Shown: one piece after another, positions 61,201 through 64,000 of the stretch
How the letters are laid out: each line of letters begins with the position of its first letter
How positions within the stretch are numbered: position 1 is the first letter of the stretch
From: Parapusillimonas granuli
Lineage (GTDB): Bacteria; Pseudomonadota; Gammaproteobacteria; Burkholderiales; Burkholderiaceae_B
Assembly: GCF_013416525.1 (NCBI RefSeq)
Contig: NZ_JACCEM010000011.1
Location: forward strand, 62,001-126,000
Direction of reading: 5' to 3'
DNA: 64,000 bases
Position numbers and translations under genes: made by a program
Notes under the pieces: generated by a model
Databases searched by the model: none
Seen by the model: only the letters and a program-made list of their open reading frames with translations
Told to the model about the DNA's origin: nothing

Positions 61201-62167
61201 CGATGGCCCCCGTCGTCGCGCGGGCCTCGGCGGCGGCGTGGGCCCGCGCGACTTCGGAAAAAGGAAAGCGGGCGCCGATGTTCGCGCGGATGATGCCGCG
61301 GGAATATGCATCGAACACCATCTGCGCGTTTGCGCGGAATACGCCCACCTCGGCGTTGTGGGGAAACACCGACGGCCGGGTCAGATAGAGACAGCCCTTC
61401 TTGTTCAGCAGCTCCACGTCGAACGGCGGTATCGGCCCCGACGCGGCGCCGAACACGACCACATGGCCGAACGGGCGCGCGCAATCGAGCGAGCCCATGA
61501 AGGTGTGCCGGCCCACGGAATCATAGACCACGCTGGCCTTGCCGCCGGCGGCGGCATCGATCACGCGCTCCACCCAGCCGGACGCGGAGTAGTCGACCGC
61601 GGCGTCGCATCCGGCCTGGCGCGCCACCGCGCATTTTTCGGGCGAGCCCGCCGTGCCGATGACCGTGGCGCCCAGGGCCTTGGCCCAGGCGCTGAGGATC
61701 TGCCCCACCCCGCCCGCCGCGGCGTGCACCAGCACGGTGTCGCCCGGCCCCACCCGATAAGTCTTGTGCAACAGGTACTGGGCCGTCATGGCCTTGAAGA
61801 ACAGGGCGGCGGCCGATGCCTCGTCGATGCCCTCGGGCAGGCGCACGGCGCGTTCCGCCGGTATGTTCCGCTGCGTGGCGTAGGCGCCGATGCCGGCATT
61901 CATGTAGACGACGCGGTCGCCCGGCCGGAAATCGGCGACGCCCTCCCCCACCGCCGTGACGACGCCGGCCGCCTCGTGGCCCAGGCCGGTCGGCGTCGGC
62001 AGCGGGTATTTGCCCGTGCGCTGGTACACGTCGATGTAATTGAAGCCTATGGCCGTCTGCCGCAGCCGGATTTCCCCCGCGCCGGGAGGCGGCAAGTCGA
62101 ATTCGCGCAAGGCCATCACTTCCGGGGGGCCGAATTCCGTCAATTGAACGGCCAGGGTCTGGTTCAT
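61187..62167 (-). CDS. Quinone oxidoreductase-like MDR protein
   Basis: A 326-residue zinc-independent medium-chain reductase of the QOR type: 'IGFNYIDVYQRTGKYPLPTPTGLGHEAAGVVTAVGEGVADFRPGDRV' and 'AAAGGVGQILSAWAKALGATVIGTAGS' (nucleotide-binding). It reduces quinones or enones with NADPH. The ATG at 62167 has AGGAG nearby. Its last 14 bases overlap the convergent CaiB gene. No site of the shared operator is near its start, so it may be unrelated to the regulon. Confidence 0.9.
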   Translation of the reverse strand: MNQTLAVQLTEFGPPEVMALREFDLPPPGAGEIRLRQTAIGFNYIDVYQRTGKYPLPTPTGLGHEAAGVVTAVGEGVADFRPGDRVVYMNAGIGAYATQRNIPAERAVRLPEGIDEASAAALFFKAMTAQYLLHKTYRVGPGDTVLVHAAAGGVGQILSAWAKALGATVIGTAGSPEKCAVARQAGCDAAVDYSASGWVERVIDAAAGGKASVVYDSVGRHTFMGSLDCARPFGHVVVFGAASGPIPPFDVELLNKKGCLYLTRPSVFPHNAEVGVFRANAQMVFDAYSRGIIRANIGARFPFSEVARAHAAAEARATTGAIVMVP

Positions 62168-62445
62168 TTTTTTGGTCTCCTCGTATCGGTATCGCCATCG
62201 ATGCACGGGACTTTAACACCCGCCCGCGCCCGGCGCGGAGGCTTCCCGGCCCATCCGCCTCCGTCCGGAGGATTAAACCGTAACGCGTAGGCCGGCGCTC
62301 CAAGCGGCCATTGCGTAAGCCGTCTGCCTCATTCTGGCCGAGTCGCTTCGTCTCTATGATCCATAGCATCAAGGAAGAGGAGCCCGACAACCATGCCCTC
62401 CGTGCCGACACCCAGCCCCGCCCGCCCACGCCCGGGGACAAGAGC

Positions 62446-64000
62446 ATGAAGAAGCGCCTGAGCATATTATGCGTGGCCGCCGCCCAGTCATGGGCCTTCA
62501 TTGCCTGCGCCGCCGTACCCCGGCAAGAGTACGATGCGCTCATCCTGCAGGCGCGCGCCGGCGACTACGAGCCCGCCCTGGCCATGCTGCGCCGGCATGC
62601 GCTGGAGCATCCGCAGGATTTGCGCGCGACCTATGACCGGATCCTGATTTCCTCCTGGGCCGGCCACGGCGCCGAAACCATCGCCGCCTACGAAGGGTTG
62701 CAGCCCGCCCCCAACCGGCCGCCGGCCGACGTCCTGGAAGCCACGGCGCGGGCATACCGCGACGCCCGCCAATGGGACAAGGCCCGCCATCTGTTCAGCG
62801 AGGGGCGGCGCCTTTTTCCCGACCGGCCCGGCTTCGCCGTCGGGGAAATCATGGTGCTGACCGACGCGGGCAGGCAGGCCGAAGCCCTGGCCCTGGCGTC
62901 GGACGCCACCGCCAAATGGCCCGAGGACGCCGACCTGCAGCTGGCGCTCGCCTATGCGCACCGCAGCCGCCGCGCGAACGGAGAAGTCCTGCTGCGGACC
63001 TCGCGCGCGCAAACCCTTGCGCCGGGCAAGCCCTATGTGAACCGCGAATACATACTGGCCCTGCAGCAATCCGGGCTGTCCGAGCCAGCCTTGCGCCTGG
63101 CCGAGCAGCATCCCGGCCTGCTCAGCGACGCGGAGCTGCGTCATCTGCAGGCCGACCACGCCGCCGAGCTGACCCGCATCGCCGCCATGCCGGCCCGCAA
63201 CGAGAGCGAGCGCTTCGACGTCGCCGACCGGGTCCTGGGCATCTACGACCGCCTCATCCCTCAATGGGAGGCGCTGGGCGAGGAAGCGCGCCAGGACACC
63301 CTGAGATTGCGTTTCGACCGCCTGCACGCCCTGCACGCCCGGGCGCGCATGAGCGACATCGTCCAGGAATACGAGCGCCTGCGGGCGCAGGGCGTGGCCG
63401 TTCCCCGCTACGCGCTGAACGTCGTCGCCGCCGCCTACCTGCACCTGCGCCGGCCGGAGCAGGCGCGCGACCTCTACCACCGCCTGGTCTTCGACGAACC
63501 CGACGACGGCGAGGAGCCGGGCGTCCACCTCGCCAACCAGACCGGGCTGTTCTACGCCCTGCAGGAAAGCCAGCAATACGAAGAAGCCGACAAAATCCTG
63601 GAACAGCTGCGCGCCAGCCAGCCCCAATGGCGGCGGGTCAAGGGGCAGCCCGAACCCCTGCCCAACGAATACAACCTGTATGCCCAGCACACCGTGGCCT
63701 TGGGCAAGCTGTACGCCAACGACACCGTGGCGGCCGAGCGCGCGCTCGCCCATATGGTGGAACAGGCGCCCAACAACAGCAGCCTGCGCAGTTCGCTGGC
63801 CAGCGCCTACCGGGCGCGGGAATGGCCCAGGCGGTCCGAGGTCGAACTGAAGATGGCGGAAACGCTGACGCCGCGCAATCTCGACGTGGAGATCGGCCAA
63901 GTGGAAACCGCCATGGCATTGCAGGAATGGCGCCAGGCGGAACTGCTGCTGCAGGACATCAGCGCACGCTACCCGGAGAACCTCAGGGTGCGGCGGCTCA
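62446..64000 (+). CDS. pgaA: PgaA/BpsA-like exopolysaccharide export porin (3' end missing)
   Basis: The frame is open to the window end, so the C-terminal beta-barrel is missing. The first 518 codons encode a signal peptide ('MKKRLSILCVAAAQSWAFIACAA') and a long TPR region of periplasmic repeats ('EYDALILQARAGDYEPALAMLRRHALEHP', 'RQWDKARHLFSEGRRLFPD', 'LYHRLVFDEPDDGEEPGVHLANQTGLFYALQESQQYEEAD'). This layout is that of PgaA, the outer-membrane porin for poly-beta-1,6-N-acetyl-glucosamine (Bps in Bordetella). An in-frame ATG 30 codons upstream is rejected because the signal peptide begins here. A pgaBCD-type set is expected beyond the window. Confidence 0.87.
   Translation, partial: MKKRLSILCVAAAQSWAFIACAAVPRQEYDALILQARAGDYEPALAMLRRHALEHPQDLRATYDRILISSWAGHGAETIAAYEGLQPAPNRPPADVLEATARAYRDARQWDKARHLFSEGRRLFPDRPGFAVGEIMVLTDAGRQAEALALASDATAKWPEDADLQLALAYAHRSRRANGEVLLRTSRAQTLAPGKPYVNREYILALQQSGLSEPALRLAEQHPGLLSDAELRHLQADHAAELTRIAAMPARNESERFDVADRVLGIYDRLIPQWEALGEEARQDTLRLRFDRLHALHARARMSDIVQEYERLRAQGVAVPRYALNVVAAAYLHLRRPEQARDLYHRLVFDEPDDGEEPGVHLANQTGLFYALQESQQYEEADKILEQLRASQPQWRRVKGQPEPLPNEYNLYAQHTVALGKLYANDTVAAERALAHMVEQAPNNSSLRSSLASAYRAREWPRRSEVELKMAETLTPRNLDVEIGQVETAMALQEWRQAELLLQDISARYPENLRVRRL

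Noticed and set aside
62488-63900. A 470-codon open frame on the minus strand opposite the PgaA-like gene
   Set aside because: Plus-strand translation gives a signal peptide and TPR repeats typical of PgaA. The minus frame is Gly/Gln-rich without known motifs, as is common for antisense frames in high-GC DNA.

Overview
The window is high-GC DNA with the gene content of a beta-proteobacterium, most likely of the Alcaligenaceae (Bordetella/Achromobacter-like). This is an inference from three Bug-type tripartite tricarboxylate transporter (TTT) receptors, a PgaA/BpsA-like exopolysaccharide porin, a LexA-controlled imuA-imuB-dnaE2 mutasome, and many CaiB, liv-ABC and GntR genes. No gene names a species.

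Layout. 1-4.2 kb: the end of a MmgE/PrpD gene, then rph and yicC (divergent), then an AI-2E family permease. 4.3-8 kb: a minus-strand block of cupin, NadQ-like NAD regulator, nadC and a Bug receptor whose start overlaps the nadC stop; two inverted repeats lie just upstream of nadC. 8-12.2 kb: an MFS carrier, a PbpG-like endopeptidase, an NRDE/TANGO2 protein and an esterase. 12.2-17.5 kb: a consensus LexA box followed by imuA, imuB and dnaE2. 17.5-21.8 kb: yqeY, a small lipoprotein, an old-yellow-enzyme reductase and a KtrA/KtrB-type K+ uptake pair.

21.8-29.1 kb is a compact peptide-export cassette. A degenerate receiver/LuxR regulator diverges from four overlapping genes: a small NHLP-type leader peptide with a Gly-Gly site and a 23-residue tail, a HlyD-like adaptor, a C39-peptidase ABC exporter and a second 988-residue ABC exporter. 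No peptide-modifying enzyme is present. A small unknown gene and tRNA-Pro(GGG) with its terminator follow.

29.7-43.1 kb looks acquired. An AT-rich leader with a gene remnant and a 16-bp-arm inverted repeat precedes a one-directional catabolic operon: M20 hydrolase, HpaB-type monooxygenase, spermidine/putrescine-type ABC importer, flavin reductase, DUF1028, GST, GhrA-like dehydrogenase, DadA-like oxidase, RidA, class II aldolase, GntR regulator and binding protein. The substrate is unknown.

44.3-61.2 kb is a second catabolic region. Nearly all genes are on the minus strand: a liv-type ABC importer, two hotdog hydratases, an SDR, a 3-hydroxyisobutyrate-dehydrogenase-like enzyme, an SMP-30 lactonase, a Bug receptor, two adjacent CaiB subunits, an isochorismatase-fold protein and a GntR regulator. 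One Bug and one CaiB gene lie on the plus strand. A shared element (core ATAATGCATTC, with variants) occurs before all four transcription starts and ties the region into one probable GntR regulon for CoA-dependent breakdown of an unidentified carboxylic acid. The window ends with a quinone oxidoreductase-like gene and the first 518 codons of a pgaA/bpsA-like porin gene.
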